Source of the DNA: Ochromonas danica
Lineage: Eukaryota > Sar > Chrysophyceae > Chromulinales > Chromulinaceae
DNA length: 64,000 nucleotides
Direction: 5' to 3'
Assembly (NCBI GenBank): GCA_015146655.1
Contig: VKHL01000027.1
Coordinates: 1 to 64,000 of the forward strand
The notes under the pieces were generated by a model. It searched no databases. It was given only the letters and a program-made list of their open reading frames with translations, and had not been told where the DNA came from. Below, one piece after another: positions 48,254-59,884 of the stretch. The translations under genes were made by a program, and so were the position numbers. Within the stretch, counting starts at the first letter, position 1. Each line of letters opens with the position of its first letter.

Positions 48254-49131
48254 TTATGTACAAATCAAAGCAAGGGGGTGAATTTGATCGCCAGCAACTC
48301 GCGAGCTCGGTGTAAAAGGCTTCTCCAGCACTCGTCGATAAGTTAGTCCAGAGGCTAGGAAGCGCTGCAAGGCCGACCGTGCCGAGGACACATCAATATG
48401 TTCACGAGATAAGGATGCATTATCATTGTGCGTCCCATTGGATATATCTCCTTCTTCGCTGTTGGGTTGTGTACCTTTGCTTTCCACGTTGATGTTTGCC
48501 AGTGAGGAGGACGGGGACGGTGACCGTTTCAACTTGCGAGTTTCTGTTATATCTCCATCCGTCTGATCGGGAGAAGAAGGCTGTGTATATATTATTTTCA
48601 AGGCGTCCTTTGTGCTACTCATTTCTTTGTAATCCATAAAAGCACGAAGCTCCTCGAGAGCATCTTGTTTGAAGTCCTTATATTCCTCTTCTGTCCACCA
48701 CAGATGAGGTGCGAGTCCTGCCGCGCAATACTCGCTGATGTTGGGAATGAGGACAACATGCACCATACCACTGAACATGACTGACTTCTTCCTGCCGAAA
48801 GGGCTCTGCGCACCCGAAAGATCGGGTAGGTCGTTGGTAGTGGCCCATTGTTTGCCTCGCCCAGCATGCTTTGAGGAGGAAGGCAACGACTGCTCAGAGA
48901 TCGAACGCACACTCCCAGGTCCTCTATCACGAGAGCGCGTCTATTTTGAGAATCAAAAGCGAGGAGGGAGAGACAAGGCACGCATCCGCGGCGTGAGAGC
49001 GAGAAAGGTGGCGAGGAGTTGAAGGTTCAACAGAGCGAGCTCACCTCAAAATACTGAAAATCGTGGGGACAGTGCCGTCGTCCAATACTTTGACGCCGCC
49101 AAATTTGTTTGTTCGTCAGAATTCCGGGCAT
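48254..49131 (-). CDS. Small protein of unknown function with a conserved-looking IP-x3-EY / LWW segment
   Basis: Exons 49131-49045 and 48940-48254 (GT-AG intron), 257 aa. The first exon supplies the only good ATG; the second-exon frame alone would start at GTG. The middle (about 75-135) holds VMFSGMVHVVLIPNISEY and, 10 residues on, HLWWTEEEYKDFKQDALEEL. From memory, the pattern V-x-F-x5-V-x2-IP-x3-EY-x6-L-x2-LWW-x3-EY-x2-F is a recurrent short module in stramenopile proteins, but I cannot name a domain. The rest is Ser-rich and low in complexity. The gene lies head-to-head with the coiled-coil gene at 49371. Confidence 0.72.
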
Positions 49132-49370
49132 GAAAATTTTATTTTCTAGAATCTGAGATGTAACGTTATAGCGTGGACAGAAACAAGAGCTGTCTCATCA
49201 ACTTCTCCTTGACAACTTCGACCATTTAGAGATTTAGATATCTAGAGTTTTCTCCTTTCCGGGTTTTCGATTTTCTGTGTTTTAGTTTCCACTCTTTGAC
49301 CGTTTCCAACAAACATACCTCTGACCATTATTAGCGAGGAAAACGAAATATTGAAGCAATTGAGAGGAAA
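49132..49370. promoter_or_regulatory. Probable shared promoter (small unknown / coiled-coil gene)
   Basis: 239 bp between divergent start codons. No recognised element is visible. The assignment rests on gene geometry. Confidence 0.45.
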
Positions 49371-50279
49371 ATGTCGGAATCAGTCAACGACAGTATCCAC
49401 CAACTAAGCATCTGCAAGCATGTCAAGAAGAAGGCAGCAAATGATGCTCAACTGCTTATGTAAGCGATTCTGCTTTTTTGTCATTTCCATCTCTCCATCT
49501 GAGAAAGCCCTTTTCTCTCAAGGAATCGCATCGCCTTGATCCAGAAAGAGGAGGAGAGAGCCCGAAAGAAAATTCAGCAGACTAAAGAACGAGCTGCTGA
49601 GATTCTCTCACTGCGCCACGACACTGAGGAGCGTCTGCGTGCCTACTCTGCTGCTGCGAACGAAGGCAAACAGCTACAGCGTGTGCTCCTTGCCAAAAAC
49701 AGAGAGCAGGAGATTGAAGGCAAGAAGTCTCGAGAGCAGAGATTTGAGATGTTACATAATCGCAGGCGCGAGGAAGTGGGCGAGATGCTCATGGAGAAGA
49801 AGTACCTGACGCAGCTTATGATAGAAGAGCAACAGCGGGACATCATCTTGAAGCAAAGTCGCCGAGAAAAAATCAGAAAAATGGAAGAGGAGGTGAGGGC
49901 TAAGAAAGAAGAAGAGAGAAAGGAGCGTGAGAGGAGAACGAGAGAAATGTATGAGAAAAAGCTCGCCGCTGAGGCAGCGGAAGCCAAAAGGGCCGAACAG
50001 CTAGTGAAAGCGTTGGAGAGGAAAGAAAGAGAATGGATTGAGAAGCTTCGTGCTGCCCAAAGCATACAAGAAAGTGCGTTCAATCAATTGGAACGTGCTT
50101 TGTCAGCAACAAATGCAAACGCTCTCTCACGAAGTCCGAGTCACGACAGCAATCGACGAATTCGATCCACGAGTGCCAACTCCCGGAGATCGACTTCCAC
50201 AACAAGGAAAGAAGGAGTAAGCCCTGGGAGGCCATCCAGCAAAGGGAAGATCCAAGAAATGACACCAGCCTATCGATGA
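49371..50279 (+). CDS. Highly charged coiled-coil protein, unknown
   Basis: Exons 49371-49459 and 49523-50279; 281 aa. The first exon (MSESVNDSIHQLS) is joined by a GT-AG intron that splits a Met codon (AT|G) and restores the frame. Residues 32-205 are an almost uninterrupted Glu/Lys/Arg helix (KEEERARKKIQQTKERAAE, RRREEVGEMLMEKK, RAKKEEERKERERRTREMYEKK) with a high single-helix or coiled-coil tendency. The C-terminal 75 residues are basic and Ser/Arg-rich (SANSRRSTSTTRKEG). Such proteins are common among microtubule and axoneme-associated factors, which would suit the nearby SPAG1, but sequence alone does not show that. Confidence 0.78.
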
Positions 50280-50408
50280 ATGGGATGGAAGCTCTTTTGT
50301 TGCTTTTCTCATTCTTCGGTGTGTAATAAATAAAACGACAATGCTCTGTTTACGCGGAAAATAAAATTATCTATAGAGGAAGCAGTGTAGGTAGGTTTGT
50401 ATCCTTCG

Positions 50409-53321
50409 CTAAACCGTCTTCATGAAATTAGGGGTCGCCTTTCTCATGGCATTGTCCAGAGCACCAATAAACTCTTGGATGTCATCCTTCGCCACTTTCA
50501 CACAGCAGGGCTCAAAGACTACAGCAATTGTCAGCATATCAAATTAATGAGAGAAGAAAGGAATGGCTTACAATCAAAGTGGACGTCAATATGTAAATCC
50601 TTGGCGGCAAGCTTGAAGAACTGCTGAAAGTTCGTCAGAGGCTCCAGCTTCCCCTGTAAACATTAATCCATGGTCAGTACAGTTGGCTAAACTATGGAAG
50701 AGGAAACTCACTAAGTACTGAGGATCAACGGAGAAAGCGTGGGTGGAATGCAAGAGCGGTGAGATTCCGACCACAAGGTAATGCTCGTCAAGCAACTCCG
50801 AGAGCAGCACGAGCGGCAACAAATTCTTCCCATTCCATCCCCCACTACTACGAGGTAGAGTTCTCTAGAGAGTCATTCAAATCCAGTTAATTGGCTCTTT
50901 ATCATACAGTTAATATAGGAATGCCTCACTTTGACGGTCATGACATACTGCCCTAGTCTCAGGAGGGCACTGGGTTGGCCAAAAATCTCGTCGTGTACTC
51001 TACCCTTAACTTCGGAGTGCTTGGAACTGATCGCTTTCTCCGCTTTGCTTCCAGCCAGGGCATTGCGAATGTACGCATAATAGATGCGGTGGTATCGCTG
51101 GATGAGGTCCTGACTATCCAGCAAAGCAGTCGCCTGCTTCAAGATGGCCTGCAATATACGACAATCTACATGAATATTCAAAATTGCTTGAAAACTAGGG
51201 AAAGCATGTTGTTTACTCGTTGGATACCAATGGCAATATCTACTGCAGAAGAAAGACCCTTAGAGCTCTGAACAGAAAGCAATTTGGAAGCTTGAAAATA
51301 CTTGGCACTGGCGAGGTCATCTCCTGTATTTCCAGTATCCGCCATTTCCAGCAAGGCTTCAGCACCAATTGCAATATCGACCGCCGCTACAGGATTCTTG
51401 AAATCGAAGTGTCGACAAAAGGACTTGAAAGTGAGTTCTTCCGCTGTCAGGTTGTACTTGGTAAGGAGAGTGGGGTTTAAAATCTCCCTTTCAAACCGTC
51501 GACTGTACCAACCCAATCCATTAGTTTCGAAGTTATAACTATCTGTTAATCAAGACATCACATACCGTGCCTGTGGCTCGATGAAAGGAAAGGCTTGTGA
51601 ACATTGTTGAAGAGAAATGCCAACTTCGGCGAGCAGCACCTGATTAGAATAATAGAAACCATTTAGCAAAGAGCAAAAGGTTGCAGTATCTTGCAACTTG
51701 CCTGAAGCTTCCGCAGTCCATCTGTTTTCCAAACAGGGAAGACAGTGGCCACAGCGAGGGAATGTGAGATGGCATCATAGAGGGGCCAGTGGCGGTACAT
51801 GAAGAAGCGATACTCAAGAGACTCCATGATCTGTCCCTCACAACTTGTCGTCACTGTCACTGTCTCTGTGTTTTCTGTCGTGGAATCCAGCTCAACCGTG
51901 AGGCCAGATGCCTGGGTGAGATGATCGCCCAACTCGATCTATTAAGCAACAAAAACATACGATCAAGCTTCCATCACAACCACTATCTAGAACAGCACAA
52001 ATCACCTTAAGTAATTGACAGCAAAGATTGTAGTATTCCTCTGTAATATTGTAGCGAAGGTATTGATCGGTCATTCCCAGGATGGCTTGCCACACGACGT
52101 CCACAGGAATGTAACTGTTTCCACTGAACTTGGCCTTCACAAAGGGCAACAAGACAATGGCAGTAGGAGGAGCATAGCTTGGAGCTAGGGAAACAGCCGG
52201 AGGTTTTTGTTGTTATTAGGTAGTAGTATGAGAGGAAGGAGTGTAGCTACCTTGTCGATAATACTTCAGAACACGCTGCCTCTTTAGCTTTTGGATGGCC
52301 GACTCCGTCATAATAATTCGCCGCTTCTTAAGGATTGGCTGAATGCTATCATCGTCTTCAACTGGTTTATCGTCATCAACATTCCTCAACGCACCATCTC
52401 CATCTTCTTGAGTCTCTTCTCCCTCACCTTCCTCCACAACTGCCTCCTCGTTATCTTCTTGTGACGACTCTTGCTCCTCTTCATCAGGTTTTGATTGGCT
52501 TTGCACATCGTTCCGTTCAACTTCTTCGCCTTCCAGTTCTTCTTCCTCATCTTCACGGTTCTCTTCATCGTCTGCTTCGTTCTCTTGCACAGAACTCAAC
52601 TCCCCAAACAGTTCTTCTTCCTCCTCCTCCTCCTTTGGCACCTTGTTTCTTTCATCTAACGCCTATATATGCACAGAATAAAGCGAAGAGATAGGAGTAG
52701 ACATCAAGGCTCTCTCTCACCTCTTCCTCGGGAAGATCTTCAGAATCTTCAGTAGCACGGCTCGCCTCAGAATCATCGGAGTCGTCGGAATGCTCTGAAG
52801 ACAGCTCTGATCCATCGCTAGGAATGTCTTGGAAGTCTGATGGCCCACCGAAGACGACTACATTGTGTTTGGAATAGTAATTCTTGAGGTGGATTGGGCG
52901 GTGGTTGTCCAAGATGAAGCAGCGCAGATCTCCACCCTGTTCTAGTTCTAAGAGCTTGGGAATATCATGTATAGCCCCGCAGTTCACCAAGAAAAGGGTT
53001 TTAATGTCAGAGGTTAGACTGGTCTGGAAGGCACTCATCATTTGTCTTAAGTTTGTCACCGCGCGCACAGTGTAGGCTATGTGGTCACCACGCAGCAACT
53101 GGCATAACATTGTCGTGGATGCAATGGCATCAACCTAGCGACAGTGTGGCATGAGAATGGCACTGAAGTTCCAAAGGAAACAGAGATCAGGAAGTAAGTA
53201 AGGCGTGGGTCCTGACCTCCAAGGCGACAATAATCAACACTGTACAGGACTGTCTTCCACACGAGTTTCTTCGAACATGTTCATAATGATCGTCGAAATC
53301 ATCGAACGATACAAATACCAT
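50409..53321 (-). CDS. CDC45: CDC45, replicative CMG helicase subunit
   Basis: Eleven exons: 53321-53217, 53134-52721, 52662-52251, 52184-52006, 51938-51702, 51639-51566, 51538-51217, 51148-50930, 50864-50712, 50653-50572, 50518-50409; 768 aa. CDC45 joins MCM2-7 and GINS in the helicase that unwinds replication origins. Recognisable blocks: VLIIVALEVDAIAS, GDHIAYTVRAV, LFLVNCGAIHDIP, CFILDNHRPIHL, YIPVDVVWQAILGMTDQYL, YRFFMYRHWPLYDAI, EVGISLQQCSQAF, LTFKSFCRHFDFKNPVAAVDIAIG and the C-terminal KDDIQEFIGALDNAM. It is longer than human CDC45 (566 aa) because of an Asp/Glu-rich insertion at about 150-270 (PKEEEEEEELFGELS and following), where other CDC45s have a shorter acidic loop. The intron at 51640-51701 has a GC donor (CAG|GCAAGT). 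The gene is intron-dense, unlike the dynein-like gene. Confidence 0.94.
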
Positions 53322-53576
53322 TCCAATCGTGCGCTTTAGGCAGAGCAGGCTGGCAAATTTAAAAAAACAAAACTAGTCATATTTCCCACTCAAACAACAA
53401 TTATCAATTCTTCCCACACACTAAGCATTCTTCCCACATAAAGTAGTCTCTGCTGGAGATTCTTCCCACGGGATGGTCAGTGTTTGAGAGAGGGTGGGCA
53501 GCTCTGGCCCAGAACAAGGTCCAGATTCTGTCCCAACTCTACTGTGGCAACTCTGATATATTTCAGATCAATTCTG
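53322..53576. promoter_or_regulatory. CDC45/ATG11 divergent promoter with repeated ATTCTTCCCAC motif
   Basis: 255 bp between divergent start codons. The 11-mer ATTCTTCCCAC occurs three times exactly, at 53407-53417, 53427-53437 and 53459-53469. A fourth copy of the core TTCCCAC is at 53384-53390. The first two copies are 20 bp apart, about two helical turns. This is a strong candidate for a repeated transcription-factor site; the factor is unknown. Confidence 0.6.
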
Positions 53577-56500
53577 ATGTCCATAAGAATTGAAAGTGCG
53601 GAGACTGGAGAAGTGCGAAGTCTTCGAAGAGAAAATAGGTTGGTAAACATGCCTCCCTTCCCCACTTGCCTCTCTCTTCCATCTCCTCCTTGTGTGTGGA
53701 ATATTTATTCTCAATCTTCTTTCTTCCTGTGTTTTCTCCTCACAGCATTGACTACCTGAAGTACGAGATTGGTCTTCATTTCTCTGTGCCCATCCAGGAT
53801 CAAATCCTTCTTTATGGGCCACCTTATCGGACGCTGGATGGGCAGGTATCTTAGTAACCCTCTCCTTGCCTCTGCTTTTGATGGCTGATGTGTACTATGC
53901 GGATTTGGTGGGTGTTGTGTGGCGTAGTATCGCCCCGATGTAAATCTTGAGGGTAAGAGGGTCTTCCTCTACGACCGCAAGATGCTGGCGGCAGGCTCAG
54001 GGCCTCGAGCGAGCGTCCGCCTGCAGCCAGCAGATCTGTCAGAAGATGATAGTGTGGATGAGAAGGAGTGGGGAGAAGTTGCCTATGATCAGCTACCACA
54101 GAGCTTTCTGCCTTATCTCGATTTCTACCGCCGCCTCTTCTCCAGGTATGCATATGCTGGACTAGTACTAGTATAGCACGAATATCAATAATATTCTGCG
54201 AAAGAAGAATTTGCAGTAGCGAATGATGATATCGTACAGTGAGACTATACTATACGTACAGCGCTAATGTTGAACTGATTGTTGATATATTTTGGTGATG
54301 TGATTGAATTGATGGTATAGAGTGCGAAACTGGGAGTCTTATTTGAAGGACAGTGTGGACTCATGCAAGAAGTGTGTGGGACAGCATCAGGTTAGACAGT
54401 CTGGATTGTTGATTGTATGGGCTTCGCAGTTTCTCAGACTCTTCATTGGCATTCGTTCAGATCCAATTGGATGCCATAGCAGCTGCAATTGATAACCTTA
54501 AGGACAACTTCAACAATGTTATCAAGGATTACGATGTCTATGAGGTAGGGTCAAAACATGTGACAGCTGCATGTGTATGGTGGACAACTGTAGTAAAGTG
54601 AACGTTTCTTATCTTATCTCATTTGACAGGCTAAGTTAGAAGAGCAACAAGAAACCAATCAAAATCTCTTGGATAACTTTGAGGTGAATTTGGAGAAGTT
54701 GAAGGAGCACAATCTTCACCCGGCTGTTGCGATTGCTGTAGAACAAGCTGCGTCAGTACTGGCCGATGTAGTCAATGCTCCTGCCTATCTCAGTAGCATG
54801 TCTGGGTGTGAAAAGCGGTAAGGGCTTTGAAGATGATTGTTGAAGCTCGTGTCTAATAGGCTTATTCCTTCTTTGCCTGTTGTTGATGAATCTATCAGCA
54901 CACTGTATGACTGCATTCCAGTGGAGCGAGAGCGCTTATACTACAAGCAATGTCTAGAGAGCCACAACAAAGCAACGGAGAATTTCAAGAATGTGAAGTT
55001 GCTGAAAGGGGAGCTTTGTGAGGTCGTGCGGCGTTTGGTGCAGCCAGTTGTTGACAATACTACCTTAGAAGCTGCAGTGGCAAGAGTGGTAGCGGAGGAG
55101 ACCACAGCAAGGACTGTTGTGGAGGAGATAAGGCAATCGTACCGTTCCTTCTATGATCTCATACACGCTGATCCTGTGGATAATAACCATGGTGATGTCT
55201 CTTCCGTCGTCAACGTGTTGGAGGAGCACAAGAGCTCTTTGTTGGATCGTCTCAACCTTACGGATAAGATTGATCGAAGTGTTCGTGCGGTCAGCGACGA
55301 GAAAAAGAAGTTGGAAGAGTCTCAGGATGCTCTTTCTCGTGCAGTTTACTCCACGATGCAGAACATCGCCGCTTTGCAAACCCGCATCCAGCACCGATTG
55401 AAGGGTGATGTGGATTGGATGAAGAAATGGTCGACTGGCCGCAATCAATACATCTCTCATTTGCAGCAGATTATGGATTTTCCATTTACTTACAGAGCGT
55501 TTTTACAGGAAATCGTGCGTAGAAAGGGTTTCAACGAAAGTTGGCAGGCGGAACTCGCGGACATGACGAGAAGAGTGGGTGAGATGCGACAAGAGGAGAT
55601 AAGAAAACGAGAGGAATTCATGAAACAACATGGCATTCGCCTTCCTCCTTTACTGCTCGAAGCAGTTCGCTCTCTGAAGGAGAAGCCTCCCTATTTCAAT
55701 CACAGCTCAAGTCCAATGGAAGACCTTCCGGATCTGTGTGAAAACGACTTGTATAACAATGAGAGGAGTATGGAGGGAGAAGAAAGGAAGGAGGAAGAGA
55801 AGAACGAGACCACGGAAAAGGGTTTGAATGGCCCAGAAGAGAGTGAGAAAGAGGCTGGGGGAACAACAGCGACTGGTCCATTTCCCTTGGAGCAGTTGGA
55901 GACAGAGAATCGAGAGATGCGCAAGAAGATAGTTGAGTTGGAGGCACAGTTGGCTTCTTTGAAGGTAAGAGAGACCCCGTGTCGTGTTTTGACATGGTGA
56001 TGTGATGTGATTGATGAGAATGGGCATGTGGGACAGGATCGCGTGGCCGAAACTCTGGACGTGGCGGTAGAAGCGAGAATTATAACGGCAACAATCTCGA
56101 CAGAAACAAAAGAACAAGAGGAAGATGTGAATAAGATTGAAGAGACAACGATGAAGGAAATGGCCAGAGAAGATCACAAGCAGGAGAAACTAGTGGAGTC
56201 CAATGTTGCGGTCGTAACGGATAGTAACATTGGAGAAGAGACCAAATCAGAGGCAGTATGCAAGGAGGCAAAGTTGGAGAATGAAGCAATGAATCATGAA
56301 TGGCTGGAGAAGGTGTTTGCTTCTATCTTTATGGCTCGTAAGGCTGTGTTACGCACATATATGGTGAAATACCTCTTAATGAATAGGAGTCTACTTGGTG
56401 AGGAGTGCAAAGAGGAGGATTGGCTAAGGCTTTGTCGCCTTGGAGGTTTGATTGGCAAGAAGAGGGCGGAGCAACAACAGCCAGAGCAAGACCTGGCAGT

Positions 56501-57062
56501 CCGCGCTTGTTCATCTCCTTCTTCTTCTCCACCTGGAGGAGTGCAGTCAACCCAGTCACCTCATCACATCGCTGCTGACTTGGAAGAAATGGCTGGTGAT
56601 ATGGAGTTCATTTGTCAAGCCATATCGCCCCGCCTGCAGCGACCGATGATTGCTTTCATGACTTTCAAGGTGGGAGATGTTGCTCTATTTATGCCGGCAT
56701 TGGGAGAGAATAGCTCCATTTGGATGGCCTTCAATTCTGAGTGTCCCCATCACTTTTTGTCAGGGGTATGTATTAATTTTCCGCGGTTTGTTTAGCGAGC
56801 TCTCCATTTGTGACTAACTTACCTGTTGGTGTATGTTGATTCTCTACAGGATTCCTTGCAGGTCTTCATGCGCAAAGCGAAGAATCCAGAGAGTCGAACC
56901 AGCATTATTGGTCGCATCATTTGCATCGAACGACGTGTCGCCGAATCGCTCAAAAGTAATGAAGATTTTATGGCTCACTATGGCTTGCCTCTGGGCACAG
57001 AATATTTTATCTGCGATGCAGAACCGTTGAAGAAGTCTGATTTCGTGCATTACTCGGCATGA
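53577..57062 (+). CDS. ATG11/FIP200 (RB1CC1)-type autophagy scaffold
   Basis: Nine exons: 53577-53638, 53746-53845, 53952-54145, 54321-54390, 54461-54544, 54630-54817, 54860-55964, 56037-56765, 56850-57062; 914 aa. ATG11/FIP200 assembles the ATG1/ULK kinase complex and binds cargo receptors at the forming autophagosome. The N-terminus is a ubiquitin-like fold (MSIRIESAETGEV, DYLKYEIGLHFSVPIQDQIL, LYGPPYRTL). A long helical region follows with FYRRLFSRVRNWESYL and IPSLPVVDES. The ATG11 block is near 454 (RRKGFNESWQAELADMTRR, EEIRKREEFMKQHGIRLPP). The C-terminal Claw domain (about 803-914) has FKVGDVALFMPAL, WMAFNSECPHHFL, RIICIERRVAES and YGLPLGTEYFICDAEPL. It is shorter than FIP200 (about 1600 aa) because the central coiled coil is brief. 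The gene shares its promoter region with CDC45. Confidence 0.92.
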
Positions 57063-57369
57063 TTACTTCGTGATCTAATGTGACCCGACTTGTTGATTGC
57101 TCTTTTTTAGTGTGGGTGGTGGATCTGAACAAAACAGATCGAGAGATGGGGCAGCTCTATTAATTACATACAAATCCACACAAGCATACATATGTAAATT
57201 TAAATCGATACTTTTTTATGCAGGCTTTGCATAATGAACTGCATTATGGTTTAGCTTGTAATACGAAAAGTCTTCATGTTGTCTTATGTAAGCACGTGGA
57301 AATTTATCAATACACTTGACAGATGAGCAATTGAAGAAGTCAAAGCATAGATTCTGTGCTTCGGTGGCG
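57063..57369. other. Convergent 3' spacer (ATG11 / phosphatase)
   Basis: About 300 bp of AT-rich sequence between two converging genes. I see no gene in it. It probably contains the two 3' UTRs. Confidence 0.5.
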
Positions 57370-59335
57370 TTAGTGTTTGGGCTTGTGAAGCGATTGGATC
57401 TTGCCAGATAGGCTGGTAGGAGGCGCCGCCCGCACTACTGTGAGCGAAGTGTGATCGGTGCTCTCTCTCACAACTTCCGCAGTGCCCGAAGACATCTGCT
57501 CGCTGACTACTCGCCGAGCTTCAAGTAATGCGAGTTGTGTTGAACTTTGCAAAGGTTGTCGAGAGGGATTCTCCTGCGACGAGGTTTCAGAATTGACTAA
57601 CTCCTGCAAAGCCTGATGTACATGGACTGTCTCCTCCGAATTCAGACCGACCAGTACGTTATTATCCTCAGGTGACTCTCCTTCCAATTCAATCCGTGTG
57701 TTCACAGCAATCGGGGGATTTGCCGCTTGAAAGAACTTCACTGCAGCAGTCACTTGTGGGTCCAAACTTTCCTCTCGCTCAGGGGCTATATCTGACGAGA
57801 TGGGTTGCGAAGAAATGGATGTTCGAATATGGCTGCCCCTTCGGTGAGGATGATGAGAGGAGGAAGAAGAAACAGGAAGAGAAGGTGCATGTACTTTGAT
57901 GTTGCCTGGCGTAGTTGCGACTTGGGATGGCTCTAATGTCACTGCTTGCTCATCTTTCAATGGCATCCTTTCAACTACAATATTTCCCACAACTAAGGGC
58001 TTGCTGCCAACACTACCATTTGGAGAACTTTTCTTGTTGTTGTCATTGCTGCTACCAGCGAAGGATGGAAAAAAACTACCCGCTTTGTTCGTTTTGTTGG
58101 CGGGCGATGGATTCTCAGAACTTGAGCCCCAGAAACGAGGAAAGTGACCCTGCGCCTGGGTTGACATATCTTCTGGTTTGCTCGATTTTACTCCACCTCC
58201 ACCACGTAAGCTGTCATATAAACTATTGAAAGAGAGTCTGGACAGGCCTCCTCTCTTTACACGCTCTTTGCCTGTCGTTTCTTGAGCTTGTCTTATTTCT
58301 TCCAATTGGCTCGTCGGTGGCTTAGAAGTAAAATCGATAGAGACGCTATGGCGTCCAATGATTCTCTTTGTCGTTGAACTCGTCCCATCCACCACACCCG
58401 AGAGACAATTCAAGATTCGCACAACCTGGTCGCGCTGAGGTTGAGTCTGAGGCGAACCAACATTGACAGGACAACGGCGAAGATCATGCACTGCCTGGCA
58501 GCGTCGCATTGCTTCTATGGCGGATAAGCCGTACATCAGGTGCAGCATGATCGAGACCACAGTCCCGGTGCGCCCATGACCACCCCAGCAGTGAATGTAA
58601 ATGACTTGGCCGCGACTAATATCCGCCACAAGTTCTTCTGCAAGTCGTAGCACTTTGCTGTCGTCCGTTACTCCACAATCAACGATAGGACAGTGCACGA
58701 AGCTTAACGACTCTTCATTCACAACATTGGGATGATTGACCAGGTCTGGGAAGCGATTCTTCTCGCGTACAATTCGCCTAACATCCTCGAAATAGGGCCT
58801 AAGCGCGGCACCAGATCTCCATGCAGGCTCGGAGACCGCGGGCACATATTCCAGCTGGAGGCAAACAAACTTTCTTATGCCACATTTGAGAATGCCTGAG
58901 ATGAGATCGAAAGTCTCCTCGTCACTTAAGGAGGCAGGATAGGCACCAACCAGCAACAAGCCAGGAATGACCCAATTGCTCTCCGGAGTTGGACCACAAT
59001 ACTGCTCTCACAGCATAATACAACATTAGACATAAGTCATATCAGGTATGGTAGACAGCAGCGCTCACCTTCGCCAAAGTTAGTTTATCGTAGGGCTCGA
59101 GAGCAGGAAACGCAAAGTTTGTGTGATCAACGCGACCCTCTCCAGAGATATTCGCGGACCCCGCCTGGCTCTTGTCGATTGATCTCGGCTGCGCATCGAA
59201 AACATCGCCACCGTCTTCAGACTCAAACGACGGTGCAGCCAAGGCTCTCATCGGCTTCTTGTTGTTGCTTTCATCATTGACACTATTGGCTGTATCAACT
59301 GAAGTGTTTTGAGTGACAACAGCGGGCGAAGACAT
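57370..59335 (-). CDS. Cys-based protein phosphatase (PTP/dual-specificity fold) with long disordered tail
   Basis: Exons 59335-59069 and 59001-57370 (the acceptor could be 3 nt earlier); 632 aa. Residues about 90-300 form a phosphatase domain: NWVIPGLLLVGAYPAS at the start, then HCPIVDCGVTDD, and the signature HCWGGHGRTG (CX5R with C227 and R233) followed by TVVSIMLHLMYGLSAIEAMRRCQ. The P-loop HCWGGxGRTG is typical of a plant, protist and bacterial tyrosine-phosphatase-like group. The substrate (phosphotyrosine or other) cannot be told. The acidic residues in VDCGVTDD could supply the general acid. The remaining ~330 residues are Ser/Pro/Asn-rich, with a short folded-looking patch (AAVKFFQAANPPIAVNTRIE). 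A longer N-terminal frame exists upstream, but MSSPAVV is preferred as the start. Confidence 0.85.
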
Positions 59336-59884
59336 CGTCACTTGAGACCGCTCAGTTACTCTGCGGGCAGAGAGCCAGTGACAGTGTGGCAAACAGATAT
59401 AGAAAGAACGGAGTGAAAGATACAAGCTGTAGCTTTTATTCAAGCAACAGAGATTTAAAGCAGATGAAATTAACCCAAAGGGAGAGTTCTTTTCCTTTCT
59501 TGGCCTTCGACTTCCGACTTGGCAAGAGTCCACAGAGTGAGTGCACCGCCACCATGACAGCGTAACGGGCCTCGGAAGGTCAGAAAATCTCAGAATTACA
59601 GACTTACAACTTGGAGACTGATCTAGTTAAAAGTTTATTACCATGAATTTAATCATCATATCGAAACTTGCAAGCGACTTTCTTCGGATGAAACATCATT
59701 ATGTTTGGGATCTTCTGATGTCATAATCTATCATGGTTACGAGCTTACAGTGAGTGCATCACGAATCAAATGTTGTAGCTGAGCAGAAAAGCATTACTTT
59801 GCGTGGGGTGGCATGATGTGCGTCTTCTTAGTTTGTCGTTGTTGCAGTCCTTGATTTATCTGGCGCTTCTTGCTCGTCTGAGAG
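59336..59884. promoter_or_regulatory. Divergent intergenic region (phosphatase / IspG)
   Basis: About 550 bp. The part next to the phosphatase is open in its frame for another ~65 codons and may be 5' UTR. No RNA gene or repeat is recognised. Confidence 0.45.
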
